Made by a program: the position numbers and the translations under genes. This document shows positions 9,339-17,533 of a DNA stretch of 64,000 bases, one piece after another. This DNA comes from Erythrobacter fulvus (GTDB lineage: Bacteria > Pseudomonadota > Alphaproteobacteria > Sphingomonadales > Sphingomonadaceae): positions 227,475 to 291,474 of the forward strand of contig NZ_JAQQXQ010000005.1 in NCBI RefSeq assembly GCF_028595285.1, read 5' to 3'. Position 1 is the stretch's first letter, and every line of letters starts with the position of its first letter. The notes under the pieces were generated by a model. It was not told the origin of the DNA. It saw only the letters and a program-made list of their open reading frames with translations, and made no database searches.

Positions 9339-9740
9339 TCAGGCTTTTGCGCCCGCCCGTTCGAGCCAGAACAGCCGCGCGCACATCGCCAGCAAACCGA
9401 TGCTCGCTGTGGCGAGGATCAGCACGGTCCACAGCGGCAAATTCATGCCCGCGGCCCGCGCGCGCGGCGCAATCAGGAAGAAGGCAATGCCGAGCGAAAA
9501 CAGCAAATCCCACCACACCTGCACGCCCCACAGGTTGCTGGTATGATTGAGCACCACCGGAAACACGCCCTCGACCGCGATGGTGATCGCGCTGAAAGCG
9601 GCAAACCCCGCCGATAGCGCCGCCGCGAGCACGGCATTGCCCGGTGCTTCGGGCCGCAGCAAGGTGGTGATGATTGCCACCACACCGATGGCGAGCCCGC
9701 CGCCAGCGAGCGCGATGAAGGGCGTGATTTCTGTAGGCAT
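9339..9740 (-). CDS. Four-helix membrane protein, probable TetR target
   Basis: 133 residues and four clear transmembrane segments (FIALAGGGLAIGVVAIITTLL, then helices near residues 40, 75 and 105). No family is recognised. It is divergent from the TetR gene at 9817, and two matching palindromes lie in the 76-nt gap, one of them 20 nt upstream of this start codon. The gene is therefore likely repressed by that TetR protein. The product could be a small transporter or an envelope-stress membrane protein; neither is shown by sequence. Confidence 0.7.
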   Translation of the reverse strand: MPTEITPFIALAGGGLAIGVVAIITTLLRPEAPGNAVLAAALSAGFAAFSAITIAVEGVFPVVLNHTSNLWGVQVWWDLLFSLGIAFFLIAPRARAAGMNLPLWTVLILATASIGLLAMCARLFWLERAGAKA

Positions 9741-9760
9741 GGTGCTGGTCTCCGCGTATA

Positions 9761-9776
9761 TGTAGCGACTGCTACA
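9761..9776. promoter_or_regulatory. TetR-type operator 1
   Basis: TGTAGCGACTGCTACA is a perfect palindrome (TGTAGC-N4-GCTACA) in the gap between the divergent membrane-protein and TetR genes. Confidence 0.75.
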
Positions 9777-9792
9777 CGCGCTTGTAGCCTCT

Positions 9793-9808
9793 CGTAGCGA
9801 TTGCTACA
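9793..9808. promoter_or_regulatory. TetR-type operator 2
   Basis: CGTAGCGATTGCTACA repeats the GTAGC-N4-GCTAC core of operator 1 32 nt away (about three helical turns) and lies 8 nt before the TetR start codon. A half site TTGTAGC lies between them at about 9783-9788. Confidence 0.75.
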
Positions 9809-9816
9809 ACCCCGCC

Positions 9817-10377
9817 ATGCCCGCGCCCGCACGAAAGCCGCCGATGTCCAAGGAAAGCCTGTTGCCGCTGCTGGCGCGGCACGTGCTGGCGCACGGGTTC
9901 GGGCAGGCAAGCCTGCGCCCGCTGGCAAAGGCGGCGGGCACATCCGACCGGATGCTGCTCTACCATTTCGGCAGCAAGGAGGCGCTGATTGCCGATCTGC
10001 TGGCCTATCTTGCCGCGCTCTATGCCGCGGGACTTGAGACGGCGCTGGGCGATGACAGGCCTTCCACCCGCGCCGACGTGTTGGCGCGGATCATCGATCA
10101 GAACCGCGATCCGGCGATGCAGCCCTTCATGGCGCTGTGGTGGGAAATCGTTGCCGGGGCGGCGCGCGGGACTCCCGGCTTTGCTGCGGCGGCGCAGGCG
10201 ATGATGGGCGAGCTGCTCGGCTGGCTTGAGGGGCAGATGCCCGAAGGCGATGCCGACCCGGCGGGCGGTGCGCGCTATCTGCTCACCGTGATCGAGGGCG
10301 CGATGATGCTGTCGGCGATCGGGCATGCCGACACGGCCCGCGAAGGCCTGCTTGCGGGCGGCCTCGCGCCGTCCTAA
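9817..10377 (+). CDS. TetR/AcrR family transcriptional repressor
   Basis: 186 residues. The HTH (about residues 15-60) reads ARHVLAHGFGQASLRPLAKA, then AGTSDRMLLYHFGSKEALI, the usual TetR recognition-helix pattern. The C-terminal ligand domain has WWEIVAGAARG. Start ATG 9817 is used; an in-frame ATG at 9844 (MSKESLL) would be closer to the usual N-terminus and cannot be excluded. Two identical-core palindromes in front of the gene imply autorepression and control of the divergent membrane protein. The inducer is unknown. Confidence 0.88.
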   Translation: MPAPARKPPMSKESLLPLLARHVLAHGFGQASLRPLAKAAGTSDRMLLYHFGSKEALIADLLAYLAALYAAGLETALGDDRPSTRADVLARIIDQNRDPAMQPFMALWWEIVAGAARGTPGFAAAAQAMMGELLGWLEGQMPEGDADPAGGARYLLTVIEGAMMLSAIGHADTAREGLLAGGLAPS

Positions 10378-10387
10378 GCAGCGCGCC

Positions 10388-11605
10388 ATGAAGAAGACCA
10401 CCGGAATGGACCGCGCCGCCACCGCCAACTGGCGTCCCGCCACCCGCGCGCTGCGCGGCGGCACTTGGCGATCCGAACACGGCGAGACCAGCGAGGCGCT
10501 GTTCCTCACCTCGGGCTACACCTACGACGACGCGCAAACCGTCGCCGACCGCTTTGCGGGCGAGGCCGAGGGCATGACCTATTCGCGCCTCCAGAACCCC
10601 ACCGTCGCCATGCTGGAAGAACGCATCGCGCTGATGGAGGGGGCGGAGGCCTGCCGCACCCAGGCGAGCGGGATGGCGGCGATGACCGCGGCGCTGTTGT
10701 GCCAGCTTTCGGCGGGGGACCACGTGGTTGCCGCGCGCGCCGCCTTCGGTTCTTGCCGCTGGCTGGTCGACAACCTGCTGCCCAAGTTCGGCATCGAAAC
10801 CACGGTGATCGACAGCGCCGAAAATGCCGCATGGGACGCCGCGATCCGGCCCAATACCAAGGTTTTCTTCTTCGAAACGCCGGCCAACCCGACGCTCGAC
10901 ATCGTCGATCTGGCTTACGTCTGCGGCCTTGCCAGGGCGCATGGTATTACAACTGTGGTCGACAACGCCTTTGCCTCGCCGGTGTTGCAGCGCCCGATGG
11001 ACTTTGGCGCTGATGTGGTGGCCTATTCCGCGACCAAGCTGATGGACGGGCAGGGCAGGGTGCTTGCGGGCGCGATCTGCGCGTCGAAGCAGTGGATCGA
11101 CGAGGTGCTGATGCCGTTCCAGCGCAATACCGGCCCGACGCTTTCCGCCTTCAACGCCTGGGTGGTGCTGAAGGGGCTGGAAACCCTGCCCTTCCGCGCG
11201 CGCCTGCAGAGCGAGAACGCCGTGGCGCTCGGTCATTTCCTCGAACCGCGCATTGTCGCGGCGGGCGGGCATCTGCGGCACCCCGGCCTGCCGAGCCATC
11301 CGCGCCACGATCTCGCGATCAAGCAGATGGATGCTACGGGTCCGATCTTCGCGCTCGACGTCGGCAGCCGCGCGCGCGCCTTCGCCATTCTGGACGCGCT
11401 CGAACTGATCGATATTTCCAACAATATCGGCGACGCGCGCAGCCTGATGTGCCACCCGGCCTCGACCACCCATGCCGGCCTGACCGACGAGGCGCGCGCT
11501 GCAATGGGCGTGACCGAGGGATTGCTGCGCATCAATGTGGGCCTTGAGGATATCGCCGACCTGACCGAGGACATGGACCGCGCGCTTGCCGCTGCGGGGA
11601 TCTGA
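10388..11605 (+). CDS. metZ: O-succinylhomoserine sulfhydrylase
   Basis: 405 residues of the Cys/Met-metabolism PLP family. It makes homocysteine from O-succinylhomoserine and sulfide in methionine synthesis. Motifs: TYSRLQNPTVAMLEERIALM, EACRTQASGMAAMTAALL, ETPANPTLDIVDL and the PLP-Lys segment VAYSATKLMDGQGR, then LRINVGLEDIADL at the C-terminus. The SxTK...GQGR context favours MetZ over MetB/MetC. ATG 10388 is chosen because an upstream start would run through the TetR gene end. It is closely followed (10 nt) by the isomerase gene. Confidence 0.9.
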   Translation: MKKTTGMDRAATANWRPATRALRGGTWRSEHGETSEALFLTSGYTYDDAQTVADRFAGEAEGMTYSRLQNPTVAMLEERIALMEGAEACRTQASGMAAMTAALLCQLSAGDHVVAARAAFGSCRWLVDNLLPKFGIETTVIDSAENAAWDAAIRPNTKVFFFETPANPTLDIVDLAYVCGLARAHGITTVVDNAFASPVLQRPMDFGADVVAYSATKLMDGQGRVLAGAICASKQWIDEVLMPFQRNTGPTLSAFNAWVVLKGLETLPFRARLQSENAVALGHFLEPRIVAAGGHLRHPGLPSHPRHDLAIKQMDATGPIFALDVGSRARAFAILDALELIDISNNIGDARSLMCHPASTTHAGLTDEARAAMGVTEGLLRINVGLEDIADLTEDMDRALAAAGI

Positions 11606-11615
11606 GGGACGATAC

Positions 11616-12221
11616 ATGACCAAGCGCGTTGAACTCGTCTTCGATTTCGTCTCGCCCAATGCCTACATGGTGTGGGGCCCGCTCAAGGAAATCGCCGCGC
11701 GTCGCGGGGCAGAACTGGCGGTGATCCCCGTCTTCCTTGCCGGCATGCACCGCATCACCGGCAATGCCCCGCCGATGATCCGCGATGCCGAGGTCAAGGG
11801 CAAGAACGCCTATGCCCAGCTGGAGATGGATCGCTACATCGCAAAGCACGGGCTGACGAAGTACCGGCTGCACCCGCAATTTCCGTTCAATTCCATCACC
11901 TTGCAGCGAATGTTGCAGGCCGCCTGCAACGACGGGCGCGGGGTCGAATTCGTCGAGGCGCTGCTTGCGCCGATCTGGGAAGAGGGGCTGGATATTGCCT
12001 CTCCGCAAGCCATCGGTTCGGTGCTGGCGGCAGCCGGTTTCGATGCTGCCGAACTGTTTGCCCGCGCACAGAGCGATGACGTGAAACAGGCGCTCGCCGC
12101 CAACACCGATGCCGTGGTCGAACGCGGCGCCTTCGGCATTCCGACGATGTGGGTCGGGAACGAAATGTTTTTCGGCAAAGAGCGGCTGGGGCAAGTCGAG
12201 GAAGAGTTGGCGAAGGATTGA
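11616..12221 (+). CDS. 2-hydroxychromene-2-carboxylate isomerase-like DsbA-fold protein
   Basis: 201 residues. The DsbA/kappa-GST fold opens with VELVFDFVSPNAYMVWGPL, where the family's nucleophile/GSH-contact Ser is present, and ends with GAFGIPTMWVGNEMFFGKERL. HCCA isomerases act with glutathione in naphthalene-type ring degradation, but many homologues are general GSH-dependent isomerases. No aromatic-degradation genes lie nearby, so the substrate is unknown. ATG 11616 after TGAGGGACGATAC is used. Probably co-transcribed with metZ. Confidence 0.85.
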   Translation: MTKRVELVFDFVSPNAYMVWGPLKEIAARRGAELAVIPVFLAGMHRITGNAPPMIRDAEVKGKNAYAQLEMDRYIAKHGLTKYRLHPQFPFNSITLQRMLQAACNDGRGVEFVEALLAPIWEEGLDIASPQAIGSVLAAAGFDAAELFARAQSDDVKQALAANTDAVVERGAFGIPTMWVGNEMFFGKERLGQVEEELAKD

Positions 12222-12302
12222 GGGGGCCGGTCAGACGGCAGCTTTCAGGAGACCCACGCAGCCTCGTGAATGACCGGAAGTGGGTGGGAAGCGGACCCAA
12301 CG

Positions 12303-12334
12303 AAAAAGGCGAGGGCATACTTGGCCTCGCCCTT
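12303..12334 (-). terminator. Intrinsic terminator (minus strand)
   Basis: GGCGAGG (12308-12314) pairs with CCTCGCC (12325-12331). On the minus strand the stem is followed by TTTTTCG. It ends the transcript of the broken secreted-protein gene at 12369-12889. Confidence 0.65.
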
Positions 12335-12368
12335 CCCACGGCTTCTCAGCTATTTAACCAAATATCCG

Positions 12369-12889
12369 TCAGTGACACTTCGGATGTGTGTGAATATCGC
12401 TCGCGTCAAGTGCCGTCCCGCCAGCCATCGTCAGCTGTGCGCAAATGCCGGAACCGCGATTGAAGAAGATACCATACTGGGTCGAACCCGACTCAAACGA
12501 GTCAACGTTGGTGAAGCCGCGTTCCGACATAGCATCTATGGCAGCGATTGAATTCATGCCCTTGATGCCAGCAAGGCCGCTTGCGTGGCCTGGTGCATGC
12601 GCCGCAGGCGCACTGTGTCCGCACTGGACGCTCGGCACACTGTTAATCGCTGCCACACGCCCTTGCGAAACGGAAATTGCGACGCAAACATGTTTATCAC
12701 CGTTCCACCAATATTGTGCGCCCTTAGCGTGGGAGAAGGTGTAACCGTGTTTGCCCATCTCAGCGTCGATATAAGCGCCCTTCATCCCGATCAGACTGAC
12801 CAGATCGCTAGGCGTATGCGCTATCGCTGCACTCCAAAAAAACCAATTGATGCAGCCGCTACAAGCGCGAGAGTTTTTGACTTCTTCAT
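12369..12889 (-). pseudogene. Secreted two-repeat hypothetical protein, frameshifted in a poly-T tract
   Basis: ATG 12889, preceded by AAAGGAA, opens a clear signal peptide (MKKSKTLALVAAASIGFF) that hits TAG four codons later. The following frame carries the mature protein (IAHTPSDLVSLIGMKGAY onward). The frames meet in a run of seven T on the minus strand (12836-12842 on plus); adding one T restores a single frame. The mature part has two copies of a repeat: L-x-G-x-(K/R)-G near the start, then G(Y/F) and YWWN or FFNRG, ending V-(S)-C-type. This is seen in many uncharacterised proteobacterial secreted proteins. It could be a real frameshift, a homopolymer sequencing error, or a phase-variable tract. 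Confidence 0.65.
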
Positions 12890-13382
12890 CGATGCGTTCC
12901 TTTGCTGGCCCCGAGTCGCATGAGCGCTCTGATTGTTGATAGTGCGTAGGGCTCACAGATTTTACAAGTTAGCCTGCGGCTAAGTCACTCTATCAAGGCC
13001 GCGCTTGCTCCCAAATGCTCGCCTTTCTTCTGAAGACCACTTAGGGGGCGCTTGCTGAATGTCCGCTTTTGGCGCGGGTGGAGCGAGAGCTGCCCGTGCG
13101 CTTTCAGGACTGCGCAACAACTCGGCTTACAACCGGAACTTGGTGGTTAGCGGGCGGTCTGATTTTGCGCTTCAATGCCTTGAAAGCTCGCGGAGTTTTG
13201 TCACGGTTTTTGATCGCTGCTGTGGACCCAGTTACGGAGACTGTGAAACGGCCATGTGCAGCACCTTTCATGTAATGAGAGCCGAAATCGATATCGGTTT
13301 GTCCCGGGTGCCGCATTGACAATCAAAAATAGGCAGTGCCTATTCTCCCCGGGGCACGCCGAAAATCCAAGGGGGGAATTCG
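12890..13382. other. Intergenic region without a supported gene
   Basis: 493 nt of lower GC than its surroundings. Open frames here (for example 13059-13319 on plus) lack ribosome-binding sites and recognisable sequence and are not called. It contains a TTAGCCTGCGGCTAA hairpin near 12970, a TGTCCGCTTTTGGCG string typical of sphingomonad spacer DNA, and a promoter/operator just before the DUF418 gene (listed separately). Confidence 0.5.
13316..13344 (+). promoter_or_regulatory. Promoter overlapped by a perfect palindrome
   Basis: TTGACA at 13316-13321 is followed after 17-19 nt by CCTATT/TATTCT. The spacer and -10 are covered by AATAGGC-AGT-GCCTATT (13328-13344), a perfect 7-bp-arm palindrome. 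A repressor bound there would block the DUF418 gene, whose ATG is at 13383. Confidence 0.5.
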
Positions 13383-14579
13383 ATGAACGGCACAAGTAGT
13401 GCGCAGGTTCGGCCTGAAAGAATTGAATATGTCGACGCCCTCCGGGGCTTCGCTTTGTTCGGCCTTCTCATGGTGCATTCGGCTGAAGCATTTGGCGTTG
13501 GACTATCGCGATCGACCGACGATACGTGGGGGCAGGCGATTTTCTTCCTCTTCGGCAGCAAGGCATTCGCGATATTCGCGCTGCTTTTCGGGTTCAGTTT
13601 CGCAACAATCATGGCCAACCAGCGCGGACGCGGTGTCGATTTCACGGCCCGTTTCGCCTGGCGACTATTGCTCCTTATGGGGATCGGATTTGTCCACTCG
13701 CTGCTGTATTCCCCCGAGATTTTGCGCTTGCTCGCGTTTCTGGGGCTTCTGCTCATCCCGCTGGACAGAGTTCGCAGCAATTATGCGCTGATGGCAATTG
13801 CGGGCCTGTTTTTCCTTCAGATACCGCTGCTCATCCAGTGGCTTTTGGCGCAATCGGGCAATGCCTTTGCCGCGTCAGAGCCCTATTTTGCTCGCTCCGG
13901 TCTTTGGGATGTCTTCAGGAACGGCAGCCTGGGAGAACTCATCGAGGCCAATCTCATCGAGGGTAACCTCGTCAAGTGGTCGATAAACTGGTCGTTTGGC
14001 AGGGTAAGCGAGATTGCCGGACTTTTTGCCGTTGGCGTTGTCATTCAGCGGACAGGTTTCTTCGCCCGCATTGCGAAAGATCGCGGGATTGCCTTGGCAC
14101 TGTTGCTCATTGGCGGCACCATCTTCGCGATCCTCGAATTCCTCGTAAAGCCGATGGTGCCCGGATCAGGATCAGGCTCAGAGTTTGCGATCGGACCCTT
14201 TACCGAGCGGGCAATTCTGTTCCAGTGGATAGGAATAAGCGCAATCGCAGCGCAAATCGGGCTTCTGGCGCTCTTGTGGAATTCGCCAGCGCAACGGCTC
14301 GTTGGCCTGTTCCGGGGTCCCGGCCGCATGACTCTGACGCTTTATGTCGCGCATTCATTTGTCGCCGTTCCCATCTTGTATCAATTCGGTCTGGGAATGG
14401 CCGAGGTGTGGGATACGCAAACGAGAATCCTGCTCGCAATCGCCTTTTTCGGAATGCAGATCCTGTTCGCACATTGGTGGTATGCTCGATACCGCTATGG
14501 GCCGCTGGAATGGACCTGGCGCGCGGCAACCCTGAACGACTGGAAAGTGCCGCTGCGCAAGAATGTTCAGCCAGCTTGA
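13383..14579 (+). CDS. DUF418 (YeiB-like) membrane protein
   Basis: 398 residues and about 10 transmembrane helices. The N-terminus RIEYVDALRGFALFGLLMVHS is the acyltransferase-3/YeiB-type signature (D-x-x-RG). The second half, ending WWYARYRYGPLEWTWRAAT, is the DUF418 C-terminal signature. Homologues are inner-membrane proteins of unknown role, sometimes linked to acylation. ATG 13383 follows AAGGGGGGAATTCG. The 3' end overlaps the convergent dipeptidase gene by 13 nt. Base composition is slightly less GC-rich than the neighbours. Confidence 0.85.
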   Translation: MNGTSSAQVRPERIEYVDALRGFALFGLLMVHSAEAFGVGLSRSTDDTWGQAIFFLFGSKAFAIFALLFGFSFATIMANQRGRGVDFTARFAWRLLLLMGIGFVHSLLYSPEILRLLAFLGLLLIPLDRVRSNYALMAIAGLFFLQIPLLIQWLLAQSGNAFAASEPYFARSGLWDVFRNGSLGELIEANLIEGNLVKWSINWSFGRVSEIAGLFAVGVVIQRTGFFARIAKDRGIALALLLIGGTIFAILEFLVKPMVPGSGSGSEFAIGPFTERAILFQWIGISAIAAQIGLLALLWNSPAQRLVGLFRGPGRMTLTLYVAHSFVAVPILYQFGLGMAEVWDTQTRILLAIAFFGMQILFAHWWYARYRYGPLEWTWRAATLNDWKVPLRKNVQPA

Positions 14580-15325
14580 AAAGGCAATCTGCGGAGACCG
14601 GAAGTTTCCGCCGTCACGTCCTCCAGCGGCACATCCATGATAGGGTAGCGCCGCCATTCGGCCCAGTCGTAATGCCACCACTCGTTCGCGAGCGGCACGA
14701 AGCCCTCGGCCACCATCCAGCCCTCGAGCAGCCGGCTCAGCCTCAAAGCCTCGGCGGGTGTGGCGGTATTGCTGCGATAGGCGGCCGGGGTGAAGTCGTC
14801 ATAGGGGCTGGGCATGGTGACCTCGACGCCGTTCCGGTGGAGCGAAAGGTCGATCGAACAGCCGCGGTTATGGCGCGATCCGGCGCGCGGATCGGCGACG
14901 AATTCGCGTTTTTCGGGCGGGGTTTCGTCCCACATCATCCGCGTGATGCGCCAGGGACGATAGGCGTCGAAGATCAGCAGGCCGTAGCCCGCCGTCTCCG
15001 CGCGGGTCTGCACGCGGGACAGCGCCTCTGCCACCGGCCGCTGTGCCACCGCGCGCGGGAGCGGATAGAGCACCCGGCCCATGAAATTGGCAGGGCTCGC
15101 ATAACGGATGTCGAACCGCAGGCGCGGATCGAACCGGGCGAGATCGACCAGATCGGGCGTGGCGGTGGCCGCCGGATCGACCGGCATGGCAAGGCCCGTT
15201 CCCCCGCGCGCCGCGCAGCCACCCAGCGCCCCGGCCAGCACGCCAGCACCGATTCTCCCCAAAGCCGTGCGGCGGGTGATGGGCAGGGGCAGGGGCAGGG
15301 GCGGTTGCAGCCGATCGTCGATCAT
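14567..15325 (-). CDS. D-alanyl-D-alanine dipeptidase (M15D, VanX/DdpX type)
   Basis: 252 residues. An N-terminal ITRRTALGRIGAGVLAGALG has a twin-arginine-like signal with a following GGCAA lipobox-like Cys, so the protein is exported. The M15 zinc site is visible: SRHNRGCSIDLSL (SxHxxGxAxD form, His and Asp ligands) and ANEWWHYDW (Glu base and His ligand), plus FDAYRPWRITRMMW. It hydrolyses D-Ala-D-Ala, probably for murein recycling. No vanHA partners are nearby, so glycopeptide resistance is not suggested. ATG 15325 has GGAGA 10 nt upstream. Confidence 0.88.
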   Translation of the reverse strand: MIDDRLQPPLPLPLPITRRTALGRIGAGVLAGALGGCAARGGTGLAMPVDPAATATPDLVDLARFDPRLRFDIRYASPANFMGRVLYPLPRAVAQRPVAEALSRVQTRAETAGYGLLIFDAYRPWRITRMMWDETPPEKREFVADPRAGSRHNRGCSIDLSLHRNGVEVTMPSPYDDFTPAAYRSNTATPAEALRLSRLLEGWMVAEGFVPLANEWWHYDWAEWRRYPIMDVPLEDVTAETSGLRRLPFQAG

Positions 15326-15472
15326 CCGCGTATCTCTCCTTGTGGCCAGCGCACCTTATGTCGCGCCCGGCCCTTGCAGGCGAGCAAATCTCGCCTCGTG
15401 CGGGATACAGGATGGATTAAGCGCGTTGCCCCTCTTGTGACCCTGCGCAGAATCGCTAACTTGAGGCCCGAC

Positions 15473-15886
15473 ATGAAAGAGCTCTTCCAGCACGCCGCCA
15501 CCACCGACGGGGTCACTGTCCGGGTCGCCGTCAACTACCTGCCGGAGCAATCGCATCCGGAGGCGGGCAAGTGGTTCTGGGTCTATCACATCCGCATCGA
15601 GAACGGCTCGCACGAGCCGCTGCGCCTGCGCACGCGCCACTGGCGCATCACCGACGGGCGCGGGATGGTGAACCACGTGGATGGCGAGGGCGTGGTGGGC
15701 GAACAGCCGCTGCTCCAGCCGGGGCAGAGCCACGACTATGTCTCGGGCTGCCCGTTGACGACCCCGTTCGGATCGATGGAGGGGTTCTACACCTTCCAGC
15801 GCGCCGACGGATCGCCGTTCGAGGTGCGCATCCCCTTCTTCCCGCTCTCCGCGCCCGAGACCGCCGAGGGCCGCGAGCAGCGCTGA
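15473..15886 (+). CDS. apaG: ApaG (Co2+/Mg2+ efflux-associated protein)
   Basis: 137 residues, a single fibronectin-III-like domain. Family signatures are visible: VRVAVNYLPEQSHPEAGKWF, WVYHIRIENGSHEPLRLR, TRHWRITDGRG, VVGEQPLLQPGQSHDYVSG and GSMEGFYTF. The family is linked genetically to cation tolerance and Ap4A metabolism in enterobacteria; its biochemistry is not settled. ATG 15473 (MKELFQHAATTDGVTVR) matches the normal N-terminus. The longer upstream frame is not used. Confidence 0.92.
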   Translation: MKELFQHAATTDGVTVRVAVNYLPEQSHPEAGKWFWVYHIRIENGSHEPLRLRTRHWRITDGRGMVNHVDGEGVVGEQPLLQPGQSHDYVSGCPLTTPFGSMEGFYTFQRADGSPFEVRIPFFPLSAPETAEGREQR

Positions 15887-15925
15887 GCCTTGCTCTAAGC
15901 CCTTGCCGCGCCTAATTCACGCGGC

Positions 15926-16714
15926 GTGAAGCGTACCCATCTCCCCCTGAATGCCCTGCGCGTGTTCGACGCGGCGGCCCGTCACCTGTCGTTCACCCGC
16001 GCGGCGGACGAGCTGGCCGTCACCCCCGCCGCCGTCGGCCAGCAGATCCGCGCGCTGGAGGACGTGCTCGGCGTCGTCCTGTTCCGCCGCACCTCCAAGG
16101 GGCTGGAACTCACCCCCGAAGGCGAGGCGGGGCTTGATCCCTTGCGCGAAGGATTCCTCAGGTTCGAGGAAAGCGTCGATGCGATGCAGGCGGGGCAGGC
16201 GTCGGACCGCTACACCATCGCCACCCCCCGCGAATTCTATGCCGAATGGCTCGCCCCGCGTCTGGCGAAGTTCCAGGCTGGAACCCCCGGCATCCAGTAT
16301 ATCCTCGCCCCCGACGAACATGCCGACTTTACCGAGGCGAACCTCGACCTCGCGATCCGGCTGGTCGACGGGCCGGGCGAGCTTCAGGGCGTGCAACTCG
16401 CCCCCGCCATGCGCGTCACCGTCGCCGCGCCGGAGCACCGCGACGCCTGGATCGAATGGCCGGGCATGCCCCTGCCGCAAGGCGTGAACCCCTGCATCAG
16501 GGCCGGCAGCCCCGGACAGGCGCTCGCCTCGGCGCTGGCGGGGATGGGCCGCACCACTCTGCCGCTGGCCCTGGCCGAGGGCGCGGTGGCGCGCGGCCAG
16601 CTCACCATGCTCGAAGGCCCGGAGCCCGCCCAGCGCGCCTACTGGCTGCTCGCCCCCGCACCGCAATGGCGCAGCAAGAAGGTGCGCAGTCTTGTTGGTT
16701 TCCTCAGTTCCTGA
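15926..16714 (+). CDS. LysR family transcriptional regulator (GcvA-like)
   Basis: 262 residues. The HTH reads PLNALRVFDAAARHLSFTRA, then ADELAVTPAAVGQQIRALE, the GcvA/AmpR subgroup pattern. The effector domain is shorter than usual (about 170 residues), and the full protein is about 30 residues below typical LysR length, though the frame is intact. The start is GTG at 15926. No divergent gene shares its promoter (apaG is upstream on the same strand), so the target is unknown. Confidence 0.85.
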   Translation: MKRTHLPLNALRVFDAAARHLSFTRAADELAVTPAAVGQQIRALEDVLGVVLFRRTSKGLELTPEGEAGLDPLREGFLRFEESVDAMQAGQASDRYTIATPREFYAEWLAPRLAKFQAGTPGIQYILAPDEHADFTEANLDLAIRLVDGPGELQGVQLAPAMRVTVAAPEHRDAWIEWPGMPLPQGVNPCIRAGSPGQALASALAGMGRTTLPLALAEGAVARGQLTMLEGPEPAQRAYWLLAPAPQWRSKKVRSLVGFLSS

Positions 16715-16717
16715 GGA

Positions 16718-16745
16718 GCGCACCCGCCTCCGCGGGCGCGCTTTC
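16718..16745 (+). terminator. Intrinsic terminator after LysR gene
   Basis: GCGCACCCGC (16718-16727) pairs with GCGGGCGCGC (16732-16741), with CTCC loop, followed by TTTCC. The plus-strand T-tract is short. Confidence 0.5.
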
Positions 16746-16821
16746 CTCGCTCACACGGCTTTTTTGTTGGCCTATCGCTTCGCTACTTGAGGCCTGAAGG
16801 CCGCGTCGCTGCGCGACCGGG

Positions 16822-17397
16822 TCAGCGCGTTTCGGTGAGGGTGTTTTCCTCTTCGTCGTCGTCGGGGTAGCCCAATTCCCGCAGCACCTGATCGCGGACA
16901 TATTCGTAGAGCCAGTGGCCGGGCTTCACGTAGCGCGCATCGACATATTGCGCGTGGCGGTGGCGGATCACGAAGGCGAGCATCGAGTTGGCGCGCGGGT
17001 TGGATAGCCCCTCGGCCAGCGCCCGCTCGATCGCGCAATCCTCCAGCCGCATCACCCCCCAGCCGAGCGCCTCGTCCCACGCGGCGGCAAAGCCCTCCGC
17101 CCCCGGTTTCGCCCGCAGCTTGTAGAGCGCCTCGAGGCTGCGCCCGATATGCACGGCGGCCGCCTTGACGATCCCCGTCTCGGCCAGCCGCGCCACGAAA
17201 GCGCGCTGGAGATCGGGCGTGATCGAATTGCGGCGCGGCTGCTTGTGGAGATAGGGCCGGAAGGCGAGCAGCATATCCTCCTCCGCCACCACCGCCGGTT
17301 CGAACTCCCACGCGACCTCGGACGTCGCCTGCCGCGCAATCTTGCGCTTGTTGCGCTTGGGCGGGGCGGGGGAGTCGTCGGCGGAGGGCGCGGGCAT
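16822..17397 (-). CDS. HTH-containing hypothetical protein
   Basis: 191 residues. A basic Pro/Lys-rich N-terminus (PPKRNKRKIARQ) precedes a helix-turn-helix-like stretch: TPDLQRAFVARLAETGIVKA, then AAVHIGRSLEALYKLRAKPG, and GFAAAWDEALGWG. This pattern is common in sphingomonad proteins that look like small DNA-binding regulators. An acidic tail ends the protein. ATG 17397 is used because the frame further upstream crosses a palindromic repeat cluster and reads as low-complexity Pro/Ala. Function unknown; DNA binding is inferred. Confidence 0.7.
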   Translation of the reverse strand: MPAPSADDSPAPPKRNKRKIARQATSEVAWEFEPAVVAEEDMLLAFRPYLHKQPRRNSITPDLQRAFVARLAETGIVKAAAVHIGRSLEALYKLRAKPGAEGFAAAWDEALGWGVMRLEDCAIERALAEGLSNPRANSMLAFVIRHRHAQYVDARYVKPGHWLYEYVRDQVLRELGYPDDDEEENTLTETR

Positions 17398-17440
17398 GGG
17401 AGAGGGGTGGCAGAGGGCGGGGGAGTAGGAAAATGGAAAG

Positions 17441-17533
17441 GCCCCACCCCCGACCCCTCCCGCAGGCGGGAGGGGAGTTCCAGCGCTACCAGTCCCCCTC
17501 CCGCTTGCGGGAGGGGCTAGGGGTGGGCGGGGA
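17441..17533. repeat. REP-like nested palindrome cluster
   Basis: Two short palindromes with identical arms (CCCCTCCCGC/GCGGGAGGGG) at 17454-17475 and 17495-17516 lie inside a larger inverted pair (17441-17460 against 17510-17533). Such GGGAGGGG palindromes are typical dispersed intergenic repeats of GC-rich proteobacteria and could form a bulky hairpin in RNA. Confidence 0.7.

Noticed and set aside
13059..13319. Open frame of 86 codons in the spacer before the DUF418 gene
   Set aside because: No Shine-Dalgarno, no recognisable sequence, several overlapping frames of equal length; looks like random open frame.
14567..15325. VanX glycopeptide-resistance gene
   Set aside because: The peptidase is exported (twin-arginine-like signal) and no vanH/vanA/vanS/vanR partners are present; a murein-recycling role fits better.
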